DNA of 64,000 nucleotides from Roseateles oligotrophus (GCF_025717515.1 NZ_JAJIRN010000006.1:399461-463460); one strand, 5' to 3'; counted from the stretch's first letter, positions 1-13,662 are shown. Numbers and translations: made by a program. Notes: generated from the letters alone by a model not told the origin.

Positions 1-649
1 TATCGGCATTCCAGGCCTCAATCGGCTTGCCATTGCCCAAATATCCCCAGCCCGCTGCCACCGTACCCATGCCAGCAGCCCGACCGGCAATGATGTCGCG
101 CTCATCGTCTCCGATATAGACGCAGCGCTGCGGATCTATGCCGCCGCGTTTGGCCGCCTCGAGCAGCGGCGCGGGATGCGGCTTCGCATGCGCTGTTGTA
201 TCCCCGCCAATGACGGCAAAGGCCGCCTCATCCAAACCCAGCTCGCGCGTCAGCGGCAGGGCAAATCGCTCGGCCTTATTGGTGACGATGCCCCATGGAA
301 TACCAGCAAGCCTAAGCCCACTCAGCAACTCTAGCACCTGATCAAACAGCTGCGTTTCTCGCGCCATACGCGCTTCATAGCGATCCAAGAACTCGCTCCT
401 GCTGGCTTCGTAATCGCTGTGAGCGGGGGTCATTTGCAGCGCCACTTCCAACATGCCGCGCGCGCCAGTACCCACCAACGGCCGCAGAGTTTCCAGCGGC
501 AACGCAGCCAAACCCCGGCTCAAACGCATTTCATTGGCTGCACCGGCCAAATCCGGTGCGCTATCGACCAAAGTGCCGTCAAGGTCAAATAGCAGTGCAT
601 GAATGGCGGAAGGTGAATCTTGCCATTTCCTGGGGCAATCAAATGTCAT
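1..649 (-). CDS. gph: Phosphoglycolate phosphatase, 3' end cut by window edge
   Basis: HAD-superfamily phosphatase that hydrolyses 2-phosphoglycolate, clearing a product of oxidative DNA repair. Read on the minus strand from the ATG at 649, the protein runs MTFDCPRKW and then [19 protein letters not shown], which contains the HAD nucleophile motif DxDGT. Further on come IVTNKAER (motif II region), a conserved lysine in AKPHPAP, and the acidic motif YIGDDERD. The frame stays open to the window edge after about 216 residues, so only the last few residues are missing. Its ATG overlaps the ubiG stop in an ATGA tetranucleotide (646-649), which means ubiG and gph are translationally coupled. The pairing ubiG-gph is classical in betaproteobacteria. 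Confidence 0.93.
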   Translation of the reverse strand, partial: MTFDCPRKWQDSPSAIHALLFDLDGTLVDSAPDLAGAANEMRLSRGLAALPLETLRPLVGTGARGMLEVALQMTPAHSDYEASRSEFLDRYEARMARETQLFDQVLELLSGLRLAGIPWGIVTNKAERFALPLTRELGLDEAAFAVIGGDTTAHAKPHPAPLLEAAKRGGIDPQRCVYIGDDERDIIAGRAAGMGTVAAGWGYLGNGKPIEAWNAD

Positions 650-1350
650 AACGGTCTGCGACAAGCGACAAGGTAATTGACATCGGTATCCGAGCCCAAG
701 CTGTAGCGCTGAGTCAAAGGGTTGTAACTCAGGCCTCGGCTGCTTTGCAGATCCAAGCCCGCATCACGACAGAATTGCGCCAACTCCGAAGGCCGCAAGA
801 AACGCGCATATTCATGCGTGCCGGCCGGCAGCATCTTCAACACATACTCTGCGCCCAGGATGGCAAACAAGAAGGACTTGACGTTTCTGTTCAGCGTCGA
901 CAAAAAGACCCAGCCGCCCGGCTTGACCAACTCGGCGCAAGCACGCACGACCGAGGACGGATCGGGCACATGCTCAAGCATTTCCATGCAAGTCACAACA
1001 TCGAAACTGGCGGGCCGCTCGGCGGCCAAGGCCTCAACCGCGACTTCACGGTAGTCCACACCCTCGGTGCCGGTTTCCATCGCATGCAGTTGCGCGACCT
1101 TGAGCGCCTTGGTCGCCAGATCGATACCCAGCACTTGGGCGCCGCGACGGGCCATCGAGTCACTCAGGATGCCACCGCCGCAACCGACATCCAGCACTTG
1201 CTTGCCGGCCAATGGGCTAAAGCCACAAATCCAGTCCAGACGCAAAGGATTTATTTGGTGGAGCGGCTTGAACTCGCTCTCGGTATCCCACCAGCGGTGG
1301 GCCAAATCGCCAAACTTGGCAAGCTCTTGAGGGTCGGCGTTGATCATCAT
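646..1350 (-). CDS. ubiG: Ubiquinone biosynthesis O-methyltransferase UbiG
   Basis: SAM-dependent methyltransferase that performs both O-methylation steps of ubiquinone synthesis at the inner membrane. From the start [13 protein letters not shown] the product is 234 residues, close to the usual 230-240. The N-terminus [10 protein letters not shown] is typical of UbiG. The SAM-binding glycine loop VLDVGCGGG lies near residues 52-60 and is followed by the acidic GIDLA. A longer open frame runs upstream to 1602, but it would run into ompA and lacks family similarity, so the ATG at 1350 (or 1347) is preferred. No clear Shine-Dalgarno sequence is visible. The gene overlaps gph by 4 bp and lies downstream of ompA, separated from it by a terminator hairpin. 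Confidence 0.93.
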   Translation of the reverse strand: MMINADPQELAKFGDLAHRWWDTESEFKPLHQINPLRLDWICGFSPLAGKQVLDVGCGGGILSDSMARRGAQVLGIDLATKALKVAQLHAMETGTEGVDYREVAVEALAAERPASFDVVTCMEMLEHVPDPSSVVRACAELVKPGGWVFLSTLNRNVKSFLFAILGAEYVLKMLPAGTHEYARFLRPSELAQFCRDAGLDLQSSRGLSYNPLTQRYSLGSDTDVNYLVACRRPL

Positions 1351-1453
1351 GGCGCAATCGTAGCGGGTTGACGTTGAGGGGAAGTAAACAGGCTCTTTTG
1401 GCGCTTTGCCATTGGGTATTGACTCTTCAGCCACAAAGCCGCTTAACCAAAAG

Positions 1454-1480
1454 AAAAAACCCCGCATCAGCGGGGTTTTT
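1454..1480. terminator. Rho-independent terminator between ompA and ubiG
   Basis: A 5-bp GC stem, CCCCG/CGGGG, closes a six-base loop. It is flanked by an A-tract on the left and a T-tract on the right, so it can work in both directions. On the minus strand it ends ompA transcription about 40 bp after the ompA stop. ubiG is therefore reached by read-through or has its own promoter in the roughly 100 bp before 1350. Confidence 0.8.
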
Positions 1481-1519
1481 GATTTCAGCAAAACAAGCGC
1501 CAAGGCGCTTGCTAGCTGA

Positions 1520-2179
1520 TTACTTGGTGTCGCGTGTACCGACCACTTCGATCTCAACACGGCGGTTCTTGGCACGGCCTTCGGCGGTCTTGTTGTCAGC
1601 AACAGGAGCCTTCTCGCCCTTGCCTTCGGTGTAGACGCGATTCTTCTCGGCGCCCAAGCTCACCAAATACGCCTTGACGGCTTCCGAACGACGGACCGAC
1701 AGTTTCTGGTTGTATTCATCGGTACCGACCGAGTCGGTGTGACCCACGGCGATGATGACTTCCAGATTCAGCGCCTTGGTCTTGCCGTACAGGTCGGCCA
1801 ACACGGTCTTGCCTTCTGGCTTCAGCACAGACTTGTCGAAGTCAAAGAATGCGTCAGCGGCGAAGGTGACCTTCTCGCTGGTTGGCTTTGGAGGAACAAC
1901 CACTGGCTTAGGAGCAACAGGAGCAACAACCGGAGGTGGGGTTGGAGCAACAGGTGCGGCCTTAACAGCAGGCTTCAAAGCACCGTCGCATTCCTGGAGT
2001 GCCGTCGCTGGCGTCCAGTTGCTGTCACGCCAGCACAACTCGTTGGTACCGTTCTTAACAGCGGTACCGTCTGCGGCGCGCCAGTTATCAACGGTCTGTT
2101 GTGCGGTCTGCGCGAAAGCGCCGGACGCGGCAACCGCTGCGATAGCGAAAAGCGACGCCACTCGATTCAATTTCTTCAT
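1520..2179 (-). CDS. ompA: OmpA-family outer membrane protein
   Basis: Peptidoglycan-associated outer-membrane protein of 219 residues. A signal peptide ([20 protein letters not shown], cleaved after AFA) is followed by a short cysteine-containing segment and a Pro/Ala/Val-rich linker (about residues 70-100). The C-terminal OmpA domain holds [30 protein letters not shown] and NRRVEIEV, the residues that bind diaminopimelate in the cell wall. There is no eight-stranded porin barrel, so this is the short OmpA type common in Burkholderiales rather than full E. coli OmpA. A good Shine-Dalgarno sequence (GAGGAG) precedes the ATG. It is transcribed divergently from gyrA across about 265 bp. Confidence 0.9.
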   Translation of the reverse strand: MKKLNRVASLFAIAAVAASGAFAQTAQQTVDNWRAADGTAVKNGTNELCWRDSNWTPATALQECDGALKPAVKAAPVAPTPPPVVAPVAPKPVVVPPKPTSEKVTFAADAFFDFDKSVLKPEGKTVLADLYGKTKALNLEVIIAVGHTDSVGTDEYNQKLSVRRSEAVKAYLVSLGAEKNRVYTEGKGEKAPVADNKTAEGRAKNRRVEIEVVGTRDTK

Positions 2180-2445
2180 GATTCTCCTCTCAAGGAATGC
2201 CGCAGTTGCCCTGCGATTGCCTAGTACTGGAACAAAAAACCTCGGAAACTCCCACAGTACGGGTTTCTCCTAGGGACTCATCGATTGTGCCATAGGGCAC
2301 CGATAACTTCGTATTGTGGCGGGGCTTGGCGACAAGGTTCGCGGCAATGTTGCGCCGCTGCTACAGCCGCAGGCCTTTAGAATGCCGGTTCCTGTCCCCA
2401 ACGATGCAGGCCGCCCCCGCTGGGTGCGAGCCGAGCACATAGAGC

Positions 2446-5115
<2,670 letters not shown>

Positions 5116-5117
5116 GC

Positions 5118-5729
5118 TTGAACAAGTCCATGAAGATTTTGGCCACAGCGGCCCTCGCAGTTTGCGTCAATGCCGGCTTCGCACAGGCCGCCACGCCCGC
5201 TGCCCCGGCTACTGCTGCCGCTCCGTCGGCCGCCAAGAAGGAATTGATTGCCAAGCTGATTCAGCTGCAGCAACCCGGCGTCGAGAACATTGCCCGCATG
5301 CTGATTCAGCAGCCGGTCGGTCAGCTGATGCAAGGTGCCGGCCAGGCCTTGCAAACCCAAGTGCCCGCCGAGAAGCGCGAAGCCACCGCCAAGGCGATTG
5401 AAGCCGAAGTGCGCAAGTTCGTTGATGAGTCCGTGCCGATGGTGAAAGACAAGGGCGCCAAGATGTCGGCCGGCGTCTGGGCACCGATGCTGGATGAGAA
5501 ATTCAGCGAAGAAGAGCTGAAGCAGATCATCGTTTGGTTGGAGTCACCCGCCAGCAAGAAGTACCAGCAGATCGGCGCCGAAATGCAAAACGCGCTGGGT
5601 CAAAAACTGATGGCCGATGTCGGCCCTGGCCTGGACGGCAAGTTCAAGACCTTGCAGGCAAGTATTGCCAAGCAGTTGGGCATCACGCCCAAGCCTGCCG
5701 CTCCAGCCGCCTCAGCCGCCAAGAAGTAA
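5118..5729 (+). CDS. Secreted DUF2059-type protein
   Basis: Exported protein of about 203 residues and unknown function. A signal peptide (MKILATAALAVCVNAGFAQA) leads into an Ala/Pro-rich stretch and a helical domain. The signature FSEEELKQIIVWLESPAS, followed by KKYQQIG, matches the DUF2059 family. The C-terminus is again Ala/Pro/Lys-rich. The start is a TTG at 5118, because AAGGA lies 6 bp upstream of it; the in-frame ATG at 5130 is too far from that site. The gene begins 2 bp after gyrA and precedes serC, so it sits in a housekeeping operon although its role is unknown. Confidence 0.8.
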   Translation: MNKSMKILATAALAVCVNAGFAQAATPAAPATAAAPSAAKKELIAKLIQLQQPGVENIARMLIQQPVGQLMQGAGQALQTQVPAEKREATAKAIEAEVRKFVDESVPMVKDKGAKMSAGVWAPMLDEKFSEEELKQIIVWLESPASKKYQQIGAEMQNALGQKLMADVGPGLDGKFKTLQASIAKQLGITPKPAAPAASAAKK

Positions 5730-5759
5730 ACGCTCAAACCTCTCTATTGCCTCGATCCG

Positions 5760-6881
5760 ATGAGCCGTCGTCCGTTCAATTTTTCCGCCGGCCCTGCCGT
5801 CTTGCCTGAAGAAGTATTGCAGCAGGTCGCCGCCGAAATGTTGGACTGGCAAGGCTCGGGCATGAGCGTGATGGAGATGAGCCACCGCGGCGCGGAGTTC
5901 ACTTCGATTGCAGCGGCGGCCGAAAGCGATCTGCGCGAGCTGCTGCAGGTACCGGCCAACTTCCGCATCCTGTTCATGCAGGGCGGGGGCTTAGCCGAAA
6001 ACGCCATCGTGCCGATGAACTTGGCGCGCGGCGGCAAGGTCGACGTGGTTGTCAGCGGCTCCTGGTCGAAGAAAAGCGCCGACGAGGCGAAGCGTTATGC
6101 CGATGTCAGCGTAGTGGCCAGTGGCAGTGAAAGCAAGTTCACCGCCCTGCCCGCCCCAAGCGCCTGGCAATTGCGGGGCGATGCGGCCTATGTCCATATC
6201 TGCTCCAACGAGACGATCGACGGGGTCGAGTTTCACGAACTGCCCGACCTGAAGGCGCTGGGCAGCGACGCACCGCTGGTGATCGACTGCTCTTCGCATC
6301 AGCTCTCGCGCAGCATAGATTGGTCACGCGTCGGCCTGGCCTTTGGCGGCGCGCAGAAAAACATCGGCCCGGCCGGCCTGACCCTGGTGTTTGTGCGCGA
6401 AGACCTGCTCGGTCATGCGATGGCGATTTGCCCGTCCGCCTTTGACTTCAAGGTCGTGGCCGAGGCCAAGTCCATGTACAACACGCCGCCGACCTTTGGC
6501 ATCTATGTGGCCGGTCTGGTGTTCCAGTGGCTGAAGCGATTCAGCTACGCCGGCAAGACCGGCGTGGCGGCGATCGAGCAACGCAATATCGACAAGGCCC
6601 AACTGCTGTACGCGGCGCTGGACGCCTCGACCATGTTTGAAAACCGTGTGGCGGCGGACTGTCGCTCACGCATGAATGTGCCCTTCTACCTGAGCGGCAA
6701 GTTCAATACCGAAACACTCACTCAAGCCTTCCTGACCGGAGCGAAAGAGAGACAGCTGCTGCAACTCAAGGGCCACAAGTCCGTGGGCGGCATGCGTGCA
6801 TCGATCTATAACGCCATGCCACTCGAAGGCGTGCAAGCGCTGGTGGCGTATCTGAAGGACTTTGAGGCTCAATATGGCTGA
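5760..6881 (+). CDS. serC: Phosphoserine aminotransferase
   Basis: PLP enzyme that converts 3-phosphohydroxypyruvate to phosphoserine in serine synthesis and also acts in pyridoxal phosphate synthesis. The 373-residue product starts [19 protein letters not shown], a hallmark of SerC. The PLP lysine is K200 in [12 protein letters not shown]. The C-terminal [13 protein letters not shown] closes the substrate pocket. It is full length. It overlaps the pheA start by 8 bp. The order serC-pheA-tyrA-aroA is the standard arrangement in beta- and gammaproteobacteria, although hisC, often present between pheA and tyrA in this group, is absent here. Confidence 0.97.
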   Translation: MSRRPFNFSAGPAVLPEEVLQQVAAEMLDWQGSGMSVMEMSHRGAEFTSIAAAAESDLRELLQVPANFRILFMQGGGLAENAIVPMNLARGGKVDVVVSGSWSKKSADEAKRYADVSVVASGSESKFTALPAPSAWQLRGDAAYVHICSNETIDGVEFHELPDLKALGSDAPLVIDCSSHQLSRSIDWSRVGLAFGGAQKNIGPAGLTLVFVREDLLGHAMAICPSAFDFKVVAEAKSMYNTPPTFGIYVAGLVFQWLKRFSYAGKTGVAAIEQRNIDKAQLLYAALDASTMFENRVAADCRSRMNVPFYLSGKFNTETLTQAFLTGAKERQLLQLKGHKSVGGMRASIYNAMPLEGVQALVAYLKDFEAQYG

Positions 6882-8013
6882 AGTACCGGCTGACAAATCA
6901 GCTGAAACACCGGGCGCGGCCCAAACAACCGCCGCGCCGGAACTGCTGGCGCTGCGCCAGCAAATCGATTCACTCGACACCCAGTTGCTGACGCTGCTGA
7001 ACCAACGCGCCCAAGTGGCCGAGCAAGTCGGCGAGATCAAGCGCCGCGAAGGTTCGCCTTTTTTCCGCCCCGACCGGGTGGCGCAGGTGATCGAGAAGAT
7101 CAAGAGCGCCAACACCGGGCCCTTGAAGGCCGAGCATGTGAGCGCGATCTGGCGCGAAATCATGTCGGCCTGCCTGGCGCTGGAAAGCCCACAGCGCGTC
7201 GCCGTGCTCGGCCCCTTGGGTACCTTTTGCGAGCAGGCGGCGATCGAGTACTTCGGCGGCGCCGCCGACCTGATTTATTGCAATAGCTTTGACGAGGTCT
7301 TCCACGCCACCGCCAGCGGCAGCGCGCAATACGGCGTGGTTGGCGTCGAGAACATGACCGAGGGCGTGGTGACGCGCTCGCTGGACTTGTTCTTGCACAC
7401 CCCCACGCATGTAGTCGGCGAGGTCAGCCTCTTGATTCGCCACAATCTGCTGCGGCTGGACAATTCGCAAGTCGGTATCGAGGTCGTACTGGCCCATCCA
7501 CAGGCCTTGGCGCAATGCCAGAACTGGCTCAGCAAACATCTGCCGAATGCCGAGCGGCGCGCGGTCTCCAGCAATGCCGAGGGCGCACGCCTCGCGGCCA
7601 CCAACCCGGCCTGGGCGGCCATCGCCGGCGAGCGCGCCTCGACCATCTTTGGCCTGCATATCGTCGCCCACGCGGTTCAGGACGAAGCCTATAACCGCAC
7701 CCGTTTTGCCATCATCTGCCTGCCGCAGACCATGGCCACGCCGCCCGCTTCGGCGCATGACTGCACCAGTCTGATCGTCTCGGTACCGAACCGGCCCGGC
7801 GCCATGCATGACCTGCTAGTCCCGCTGAAGACCCACGGTGTGTCGATGACGCGACTGGAGTCGCGCCCGGCCCGCACCGGCCAATGGGACTATTATTTCT
7901 ACATCGATCTGGATGGTCATCCCTCGCAGCCCAATGTGGCAGCGGCCTTGGCCGAGTTGCGTGAACTGAGCGCCTTTTTCAAGGTGATCGGCTCCTACCC
8001 CTTGAAGGCGTAA
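6874..8013 (+). CDS. pheA: Bifunctional chorismate mutase / prephenate dehydratase
   Basis: P-protein of phenylalanine synthesis: chorismate to prephenate, then to phenylpyruvate. About 379 residues from the ATG at 6874, which has GAGG a few bases upstream; an in-frame TTG at 6862 is less likely. An Ala/Pro-rich N-terminus leads to an AroQ chorismate mutase domain (about residues 22-100, [19 protein letters not shown]). The prephenate dehydratase domain starts at [19 protein letters not shown] and includes [13 protein letters not shown]. The C-terminal ACT domain ([17 protein letters not shown] and MTRLESRP) gives feedback inhibition by phenylalanine. The gene is coupled to serC by overlap and followed by tyrA after 5 bp. 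Confidence 0.96.
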   Translation: MAEVPADKSAETPGAAQTTAAPELLALRQQIDSLDTQLLTLLNQRAQVAEQVGEIKRREGSPFFRPDRVAQVIEKIKSANTGPLKAEHVSAIWREIMSACLALESPQRVAVLGPLGTFCEQAAIEYFGGAADLIYCNSFDEVFHATASGSAQYGVVGVENMTEGVVTRSLDLFLHTPTHVVGEVSLLIRHNLLRLDNSQVGIEVVLAHPQALAQCQNWLSKHLPNAERRAVSSNAEGARLAATNPAWAAIAGERASTIFGLHIVAHAVQDEAYNRTRFAIICLPQTMATPPASAHDCTSLIVSVPNRPGAMHDLLVPLKTHGVSMTRLESRPARTGQWDYYFYIDLDGHPSQPNVAAALAELRELSAFFKVIGSYPLKA

Positions 8014-8018
8014 GGCAA

Positions 8019-8906
8019 GTGGCAGTGATGTTCAATCAGCTCGGAGTCATCGGCTGTGGCCTGATGGGCGGCTCCTTCGCCCTGGCGCTCAAAAAGGCTG
8101 GCCTGGTCAAGCGCGTGGTCGGCTACAGCAAATCACCGTCAACCACCGAGATGGCCAAACGCCTGGGCGTCATCGATGTGGCGGCCGAATCGGCGCTGCT
8201 GGCGGTATCCGGCTCGGATATCGTCTTGCTGGCCGTGCCGGTGTCGGCCACCGAGTCGACGCTGAAGGCGATTCGCCACATGGTCAATCCGAACGTGCTG
8301 GTGATGGATGTCGGCTCGACCAAGGGCGATGTAGTCAGCGCCGCCAAACGCGCCTTGGGCAAGCATATTGACGCCTTTGTGCCGGCGCACCCGATCACCG
8401 GCAAGGAGTCCGGCGGCGTCCAAAATGCCGATGCGACGCTGTACGCCGATTGCCAAGTCATTTTGACGCCCTTGCCACAGACCAACGCAAGCCTGGTGCA
8501 GCGAGCCACCGATGTCTGGTCGGCGCTGGGCGCAAGAGTTCTCAAAATGACGCCTGAGAATCACGACGCCGCCTTCGCAGCCGTCAGCCATCTGCCGCAT
8601 TTGCTCGCCTTCGCCTACTTCCAGTCGGTAGCCGCACAGCCGGCGGGGCGCGACTACCTGAGCCTGGCCGGCCCAGGGTTTCGTGATTTCACCCGCATCG
8701 CCGCCAGCGAGCCGTCTGTCTGGCGAGACATTCTGATGGCCAACAAGGCCGAGGTCTTGATCCAATCGCAGCGCTTTCGCCAAGCACTGGATGCCATTGA
8801 AGCGCTGCTCAAGGACGACGATGCGTCCGGGCTCGAAGCCCGCATCCGCTTGATCTCGGAAGCGCGCGCGCAGTGGCAACTGCCAGCACCGCGTCAGCCC
8901 AAGTAA
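8019..8906 (+). CDS. tyrA: Prephenate dehydrogenase
   Basis: NAD(P)-dependent oxidative decarboxylase that makes 4-hydroxyphenylpyruvate (or arogenate to tyrosine). The 295-residue product has the dinucleotide loop [16 protein letters not shown] at the N-terminus, then [26 protein letters not shown] and [16 protein letters not shown], all typical of TyrA without a fused mutase. The start is uncertain. GTG 8019, GTG 8025 and ATG 8028 are all in frame, and the TAAGG at 8011-8015 suits one of the later two in spacing. It sits between pheA and the aroA-cmk fusion. Confidence 0.93.
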   Translation: MAVMFNQLGVIGCGLMGGSFALALKKAGLVKRVVGYSKSPSTTEMAKRLGVIDVAAESALLAVSGSDIVLLAVPVSATESTLKAIRHMVNPNVLVMDVGSTKGDVVSAAKRALGKHIDAFVPAHPITGKESGGVQNADATLYADCQVILTPLPQTNASLVQRATDVWSALGARVLKMTPENHDAAFAAVSHLPHLLAFAYFQSVAAQPAGRDYLSLAGPGFRDFTRIAASEPSVWRDILMANKAEVLIQSQRFRQALDAIEALLKDDDASGLEARIRLISEARAQWQLPAPRQPK

Positions 8907-8953
8907 GGCGCGCTCGGCGACCCGCCAGCCGCAGCAATTTATTCTCGATAGCC

Positions 8954-10981
8954 ATGTTCAAAATTCCCTTTCTCGATCTGCCGCCGCTGCGCAGTGCCAG
9001 CGGCACCGTTCGCTTGCCCGGCTCCAAAAGCATCTCCAACCGCGTGCTGCTCCTGGCAGGCCTGTCCGAGGGCGTGACCGAGGTGCACGACCTGCTCGAT
9101 TCCGACGACACCGCCGTCATGCTGGACTCGCTCAAGGCTTTGGGTTGCCGGCTCGAAACCTCCGACCATGGCGTGCTGCAAGTCACCGGCATCGGCGGGC
9201 GGCTGAAGGTCGATGCAGCGCAACTCTTCCTCGGCAATGCCGGCACGGCGATGCGCCCGCTGACCGCCGCGCTGGCCTTGCTGGCCGCGACGCAAGGCGG
9301 TGATTTCGAACTCAGCGGCGTCGCCCGCATGCATGAACGGCCGATCGGCGATCTGGTCGACGCCTTGCGCCTGCTCGGCTGCCGGATTGAATGCCTGGGC
9401 CAAGAAGGCTATCCACCGCTGAAGCTCACCGGCCCGTCCCAGCTGGACCTGGCCCGGCCGGTCAAGGTGCGCGGCGATGTGTCCAGCCAGTTCCTGACCG
9501 CCCTGCTCTTGGCCTTGCCCTTGGTCGCCACCGAACAGGACGTGGTGATTGAGGTAGTCGGCGAGCTGATCTCCAAGCCCTATATCCACATCACGTTGGA
9601 GTTACTCAAGCGCTTCGGCATCCAGGTGCAGCGTGAAGATTGGCAGCGCTTCACCATCCCCGCCGGCAGCCGCTACCGCTCGCCCGGCGCGGTGCATGTC
9701 GAGGGCGATGCCTCCTCGGCCTCGTATTTCGTGGCCCTGGGTGCGCTGGCCGCCACCGAGGCGCCGCTGCGCATTGAAGGCGTCGGCAGCGCCTCGCTGC
9801 AAGGCGATGTGCGTTTCATCGAGGCGGCGCAGGCGATGGGCGCGCGGGTCGAGGCCGGGCCTAACTGGCTGGAGGTACGGCGTGGTGCCTGGCCCTTGCA
9901 CGGCATCAGCCTGGACTGCAACCACATCCCCGACGCGGCGATGACCTTGGCCGTGATGGCGCTGTATGCCGATGGCCCGACCACGCTGACCAACATCGCC
10001 AGCTGGCGGGTCAAAGAAACCGACCGCATTGCGGCGATGGCCGCCGAGCTACGCAAGCTCGGCGCCACGGTCGAAGAAGGCGAGGACTGGCTGCGCGTGC
10101 ACCCGCTGCTGAGCTGGAAAGCGGCCAGCATCCACACCTACGACGACCACCGCATCGCAATGTGCTTCTCGCTGGCGGCCTTCAACGGCCTGGTGGCGGG
10201 CAAAACCAGCCCGGCCGTGCCGGTGCGGATTCTTGAGCCGCATTGCGTGGCAAAGACCTTCCCCGACTATTTCGAGACGCTGTTCGAAGTCAGCAAGGCG
10301 CGCAGCAAAGACATTCCGGTCATTTGCATCGATGGCCCGACTGCGTCCGGCAAGGGCACGCTGGCCGATGAGGTGGCGCATGCTTTGGGCTACGTAGTGC
10401 TGGACTCCGGCATGCTCTACCGTGCCAGCGGCCTGGCCGCACAGCGCGCCGGCGTCGATCTGGATGACGGCCAAGCGGTCGCCGCCGTGGCCGCCCGGCT
10501 CGATCTGCATTTCCGCAAAGGCCGGGTGACGCTCGGTGAGCTCGACATCACCGAGGCCTTGCGCCTGGAAACCACCGGCCTGCTGGCCTCCAAGGTTGCC
10601 ACCCACCCGGAGGTGCGCCACGCGCTGAACCAGTTGCAGCTCGACTATCGCCGCCTGCCCGGCTTGGTCGCCGATGGCCGCGATATGGGCACGGCCGTGT
10701 TCCCCGACGCCGCGCTGAAGGTTTTTCTGTCGGCAACCGCCGCAACAAGGGCCGAGCGGCGCTATAAGCAATTGATTTCCAAGGGGATTTCGGCTAGTAT
10801 CGCGGGCTTGCGTCAAGATTTGGAGGCGCGTGACTTGCAGGACAAAACCCGCAAGGCCTCGCCCCTGGCCCCTGCCGCAGATGCGCTGGAGCTCGACAAC
10901 TCGGCCCTGTCCATTGAGGAATCAAAGGATTTGGTGCTGGCTTGGTGGGCCAAGGCGGGGCCTTTTTCGGATCAGCGTTGA
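8954..10981 (+). CDS. aroA-cmk: Fused EPSP synthase / cytidylate kinase (AroA-Cmk)
   Basis: One uninterrupted frame of about 675 residues encodes two enzymes usually made from adjacent genes. Residues 1 to about 440 are 5-enolpyruvylshikimate-3-phosphate synthase ([53 protein letters not shown]). After a short linker, residues about 455-675 are CMP kinase, with the P-loop [18 protein letters not shown] and [13 protein letters not shown]. The AroA half joins the shikimate pathway of this operon. The Cmk half makes CDP/dCDP for nucleic acid and lipid synthesis. The ATG at 8954 is preferred over an upstream in-frame start inside tyrA. The gene is followed by rpsA, as cmk usually is. Confidence 0.95.
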   Translation: MFKIPFLDLPPLRSASGTVRLPGSKSISNRVLLLAGLSEGVTEVHDLLDSDDTAVMLDSLKALGCRLETSDHGVLQVTGIGGRLKVDAAQLFLGNAGTAMRPLTAALALLAATQGGDFELSGVARMHERPIGDLVDALRLLGCRIECLGQEGYPPLKLTGPSQLDLARPVKVRGDVSSQFLTALLLALPLVATEQDVVIEVVGELISKPYIHITLELLKRFGIQVQREDWQRFTIPAGSRYRSPGAVHVEGDASSASYFVALGALAATEAPLRIEGVGSASLQGDVRFIEAAQAMGARVEAGPNWLEVRRGAWPLHGISLDCNHIPDAAMTLAVMALYADGPTTLTNIASWRVKETDRIAAMAAELRKLGATVEEGEDWLRVHPLLSWKAASIHTYDDHRIAMCFSLAAFNGLVAGKTSPAVPVRILEPHCVAKTFPDYFETLFEVSKARSKDIPVICIDGPTASGKGTLADEVAHALGYVVLDSGMLYRASGLAAQRAGVDLDDGQAVAAVAARLDLHFRKGRVTLGELDITEALRLETTGLLASKVATHPEVRHALNQLQLDYRRLPGLVADGRDMGTAVFPDAALKVFLSATAATRAERRYKQLISKGISASIAGLRQDLEARDLQDKTRKASPLAPAADALELDNSALSIEESKDLVLAWWAKAGPFSDQR

Positions 10982-11149
10982 TCCGGGCGAGGCTCAATAA
11001 AACCCGTCGACTACTGCTGTCGGGCCCAGTGCAAAGCTTGGGCTCGCCGAAGTCGGCGATATCAACAACCTAACCCGTCCGGCGGTCAAACGTCAGACAC
11101 CCACCGTCGGTTCGCCAAACGCCTTGACCGCGCCGACACAGGAAACACC
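10982..11149 (+). promoter_or_regulatory. rpsA leader region
   Basis: This 168-bp gap before rpsA probably holds the untranslated leader. Several short GC-rich self-complementary stretches are visible, such as GCCGAAGTCGGC near 11047-11058. In E. coli the rpsA leader is folded and mediates autogenous repression by S1. Whether that applies here cannot be judged from one sequence. AGGA lies at 11139-11142, about 7 bp before the ATG. Confidence 0.4.
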
Positions 11150-12871
11150 ATGACAAAAATCAAGAATCTCGCCGAAGTTACTTCGTTCGAAGCTGGCTCC
11201 TTTGGTGCCATGTTCGAAGAGTCGCTGCAGCGTTCCGACCTGCGCGCCGGTGAAGTTATCTCCGCCGAAGTGGTCCGTATCGAGCACAGCTTTGTGGTCG
11301 TCAATGCCGGCCTGAAGTCCGAAGCCTACGTGCCAATCGAAGAATTCAAGAACGACCAGGGCGAGCTGGAAGTTCAAATCGGTGACTTCGTTTCCGTCGC
11401 CATCGACGCGATCGAAAACGGCTACGGCGACACCATCCTGTCACGCGACAAGGCCAAGCGTTTGGCTTCGTGGCTGTCGTTGGAAGTGGCGCTGGAATCG
11501 GGCGACTTCGTCACCGGTACCGTGTCGGGCAAGGTCAAGGGCGGCCTGACCGTTCTGGTCAACGGCATCCGCGCCTTCCTGCCGGGCTCCCTGCTGGACA
11601 CACGTCCGGTCAAGGACATGAGCCCGTACGAAGGCAAGACCATGGAGTTCAAGGTCATCAAGCTGGACCGCAAGCGCAACAACGTCGTGCTGTCACGCCG
11701 CGCTGTGGTCGAGGCTTCGATGGGCGAAGAGCGCGCCAAGCTGCTGGAAACGCTGGCCGAAGGCGCCATCGTTCAGGGCGTGGTCAAGAACATCACCGAA
11801 TACGGTGCGTTCGTGGACCTGGGCGGCATCGACGGCCTGCTGCACATCACCGACATGGCATGGCGTCGTGTGCGTCACCCATCGGAAGTGGTCACGGTTG
11901 GTCAGGAACTGACCGCCAAGATCCTGAAGTTCGACGCCGAGAAGAACCGCGTTTCGCTGGGTCTGAAGCAGTTGGGCGACGATCCATGGTTCGGTGTCGC
12001 ACGTCGCTACCCAACCAGCACCCGCCTGTTCGGCAAGATCACCAACATCGCTGACTACGGCGCATTCGTTGAAATCGAGCCGGGCATCGAAGGTCTGGTG
12101 CACGTGTCCGAAATGGACTGGACGAACAAGAACATTGCACCTTCGAAGCTGGTCACCCTGGGTGATGAAGTCGAAGTCATGGTCCTGGAAATCGACGAAG
12201 ACAAGCGTCGCATCTCCTTGGGCATGAAGCAGTGCAAGGCCAATCCTTGGGAAGATTTCGCTGAAACCGTCAAGCGCGGCGACCGCGTCAAGGGCCCCGT
12301 CAAGTCGATCACCGACTTCGGCGTGTTCGTTGGCCTGGCTCAAGGCATCGACGGTCTGGTGCACCTGTCCGACCTGTCCTGGAACGAGACTGGCGAAGCA
12401 GCTGTCCGCAACTTCAAGAAGGGCCAAGAAGTTGAAGCCCTGGTCTTGGCCGTTGACGTCGAGCGCGAGCGCATCTCCCTGGGCATCAAGCAGCTGGACA
12501 GCGACCCGTTCACGACTTACACCACGGTCAATGACCGCGGCATGATCGTGACCGGCAAGGTCAAGACGGTTGACGCGCGTGGCGCCGAGATCGACCTGGC
12601 CGACGAAGTCACCGGCTATCTGCGTGCTTCGGAAATCTCCCGCGACCGCGTGGAAGATGCCCGCACCATGCTGAAGGAAGGCGACGAAGTCTCGACGCTG
12701 ATCGTCAGCATCGACCGCAAGACACGCAACATCCAGTTGTCCATCAAGGCCAAGGACAACGCCGACAACCAAGAGGCTATGCAGCGTCTGTCGGCAACCA
12801 GCGAGCGTGAAAACGCCGGCACCACCAGCCTGGGCGCTTTGCTGCGCGCCAAGCTGGACAACCAAGGCTAA
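11150..12871 (+). CDS. rpsA: 30S ribosomal protein S1
   Basis: RNA-binding ribosomal protein that brings mRNA to the 30S subunit. At 573 residues it fits the six-domain proteobacterial form (E. coli 557). Tandem S1 (OB-fold) repeats are plain: [43 protein letters not shown] and [22 protein letters not shown], each followed by RISLG- or RVSLG-type ends. The first domain carries [15 protein letters not shown]. Codon choice looks strongly biased to preferred codons, as expected for a highly expressed gene. A strong terminator follows, then ihfB. Confidence 0.98.
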   Translation: MTKIKNLAEVTSFEAGSFGAMFEESLQRSDLRAGEVISAEVVRIEHSFVVVNAGLKSEAYVPIEEFKNDQGELEVQIGDFVSVAIDAIENGYGDTILSRDKAKRLASWLSLEVALESGDFVTGTVSGKVKGGLTVLVNGIRAFLPGSLLDTRPVKDMSPYEGKTMEFKVIKLDRKRNNVVLSRRAVVEASMGEERAKLLETLAEGAIVQGVVKNITEYGAFVDLGGIDGLLHITDMAWRRVRHPSEVVTVGQELTAKILKFDAEKNRVSLGLKQLGDDPWFGVARRYPTSTRLFGKITNIADYGAFVEIEPGIEGLVHVSEMDWTNKNIAPSKLVTLGDEVEVMVLEIDEDKRRISLGMKQCKANPWEDFAETVKRGDRVKGPVKSITDFGVFVGLAQGIDGLVHLSDLSWNETGEAAVRNFKKGQEVEALVLAVDVERERISLGIKQLDSDPFTTYTTVNDRGMIVTGKVKTVDARGAEIDLADEVTGYLRASEISRDRVEDARTMLKEGDEVSTLIVSIDRKTRNIQLSIKAKDNADNQEAMQRLSATSERENAGTTSLGALLRAKLDNQG

Positions 12872-12931
12872 ATCGGCTGTCATTGGCAAGGCCTCACAGA
12901 GGTCTTGCCGATCCATAGCTTGATTGCCACG

Positions 12932-12967
12932 AAGGCCCGCCTCCTCAAGGAGGGCGGGCCTTTTTTA
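12932..12967 (+). terminator. Rho-independent terminator after rpsA
   Basis: A long GC-rich stem (GGCCCGCC pairing with GGCGGGCC, extended inward by TCC/GGA with one bulged G) closes on a small loop and is followed by six Ts. It lies about 60 bp after the rpsA stop and 33 bp before ihfB, so ihfB needs read-through or its own promoter. Confidence 0.9.
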
Positions 12968-12999
12968 TGAATACGTACAAACTTTGAGGCCACCAAGCC

Positions 13000-13299
13000 A
13001 TGACCCGATCCGACCTCGTTGTATTGCTGGCCGAGCGCTTCGGTCAACTGGCGCAGCGTGACACCGAATTCGCCGTCAAGACGATTCTGGACGCCATGTC
13101 CGATTCGCTCGCGCGCGGCCACCGGATCGAGATTCGCGGCTTCGGCAGCTTCTCCGTCAACCGCCGCCCACCCCGCATGGGCCGCAACCCACGCAGCGGC
13201 GAGCAGGTCTTGATTCCGGAGAAGTTGGTGCCTCACTTCAAGCCCGGCAAAGCGCTGCGCGAGGGCGTTGATGCCGACAGCACAGCGGCAAAGAATTGA
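13000..13299 (+). CDS. ihfB: Integration host factor subunit beta
   Basis: Nucleoid protein that pairs with IhfA and bends DNA sharply at specific sites. The 99-residue product has the HU/IHF fold: [14 protein letters not shown], then [22 protein letters not shown] with the minor-groove beta arms and the intercalating proline in PPRMGRNP. The end, [12 protein letters not shown], is diagnostic for IHF-beta. It lies between rpsA and lapA, its normal place in proteobacteria. Confidence 0.96.
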   Translation: MTRSDLVVLLAERFGQLAQRDTEFAVKTILDAMSDSLARGHRIEIRGFGSFSVNRRPPRMGRNPRSGEQVLIPEKLVPHFKPGKALREGVDADSTAAKN

Positions 13300-13368
13300 T
13301 CGCTACGCAACAGATTGCGCGCTAAGTAGCGTCGAGGGCCACGGCAGCGGCACTAGAATCCCCGCTCA

Positions 13369-13662
13369 ATGCGTATCCTTGTTTGGGTCTTCAGGGCCTT
13401 CCTCTTTTTTGCACTCTTCGCCTTCGCGCTGAACAACAGCCACGAGGTCGTCGTACGCTGGTTCTTCGGTCACGAATGGCGTTCGCCGCTGGTGATCGTG
13501 GTCTTGCTGGCCTTCGGAATGGGTTGCGCCCTGGGTGTGCTGGCGATGGTGCCTGCTTGGTGGCATCACCGCCGCATCGCGAGCCGCAACCCTGCTGCCG
13601 TCACTCCGGCAAATGGCAGCGACGAGCCCCAGTCGCCCGGCGTGATCCACGATGGAATTTGA
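13369..13662 (+). CDS. lapA: LapA-family inner membrane protein
   Basis: Small membrane protein (97 residues) of the LapA/DUF1049 family. LapA works with LapB in LPS assembly and in control of LpxC turnover. Two hydrophobic segments are visible, about residues 3-22 (LVWVFRAFLFFALFAFAL) and 41-65 (LVIVVLLAFGMGCALGVLAM), separated by the family motif NNSHEVVVRWFFG. The cytoplasmic tail is basic, then Pro/Gly-rich. It overlaps lapB by 11 bp, so the two are translationally coupled. Confidence 0.88.
   Translation: MRILVWVFRAFLFFALFAFALNNSHEVVVRWFFGHEWRSPLVIVVLLAFGMGCALGVLAMVPAWWHHRRIASRNPAAVTPANGSDEPQSPGVIHDGI

Noticed and set aside
1351..1602. N-terminal extension of ubiG
   Set aside because: It would overlap the ompA 3' end and terminator and adds 84 residues foreign to UbiG.
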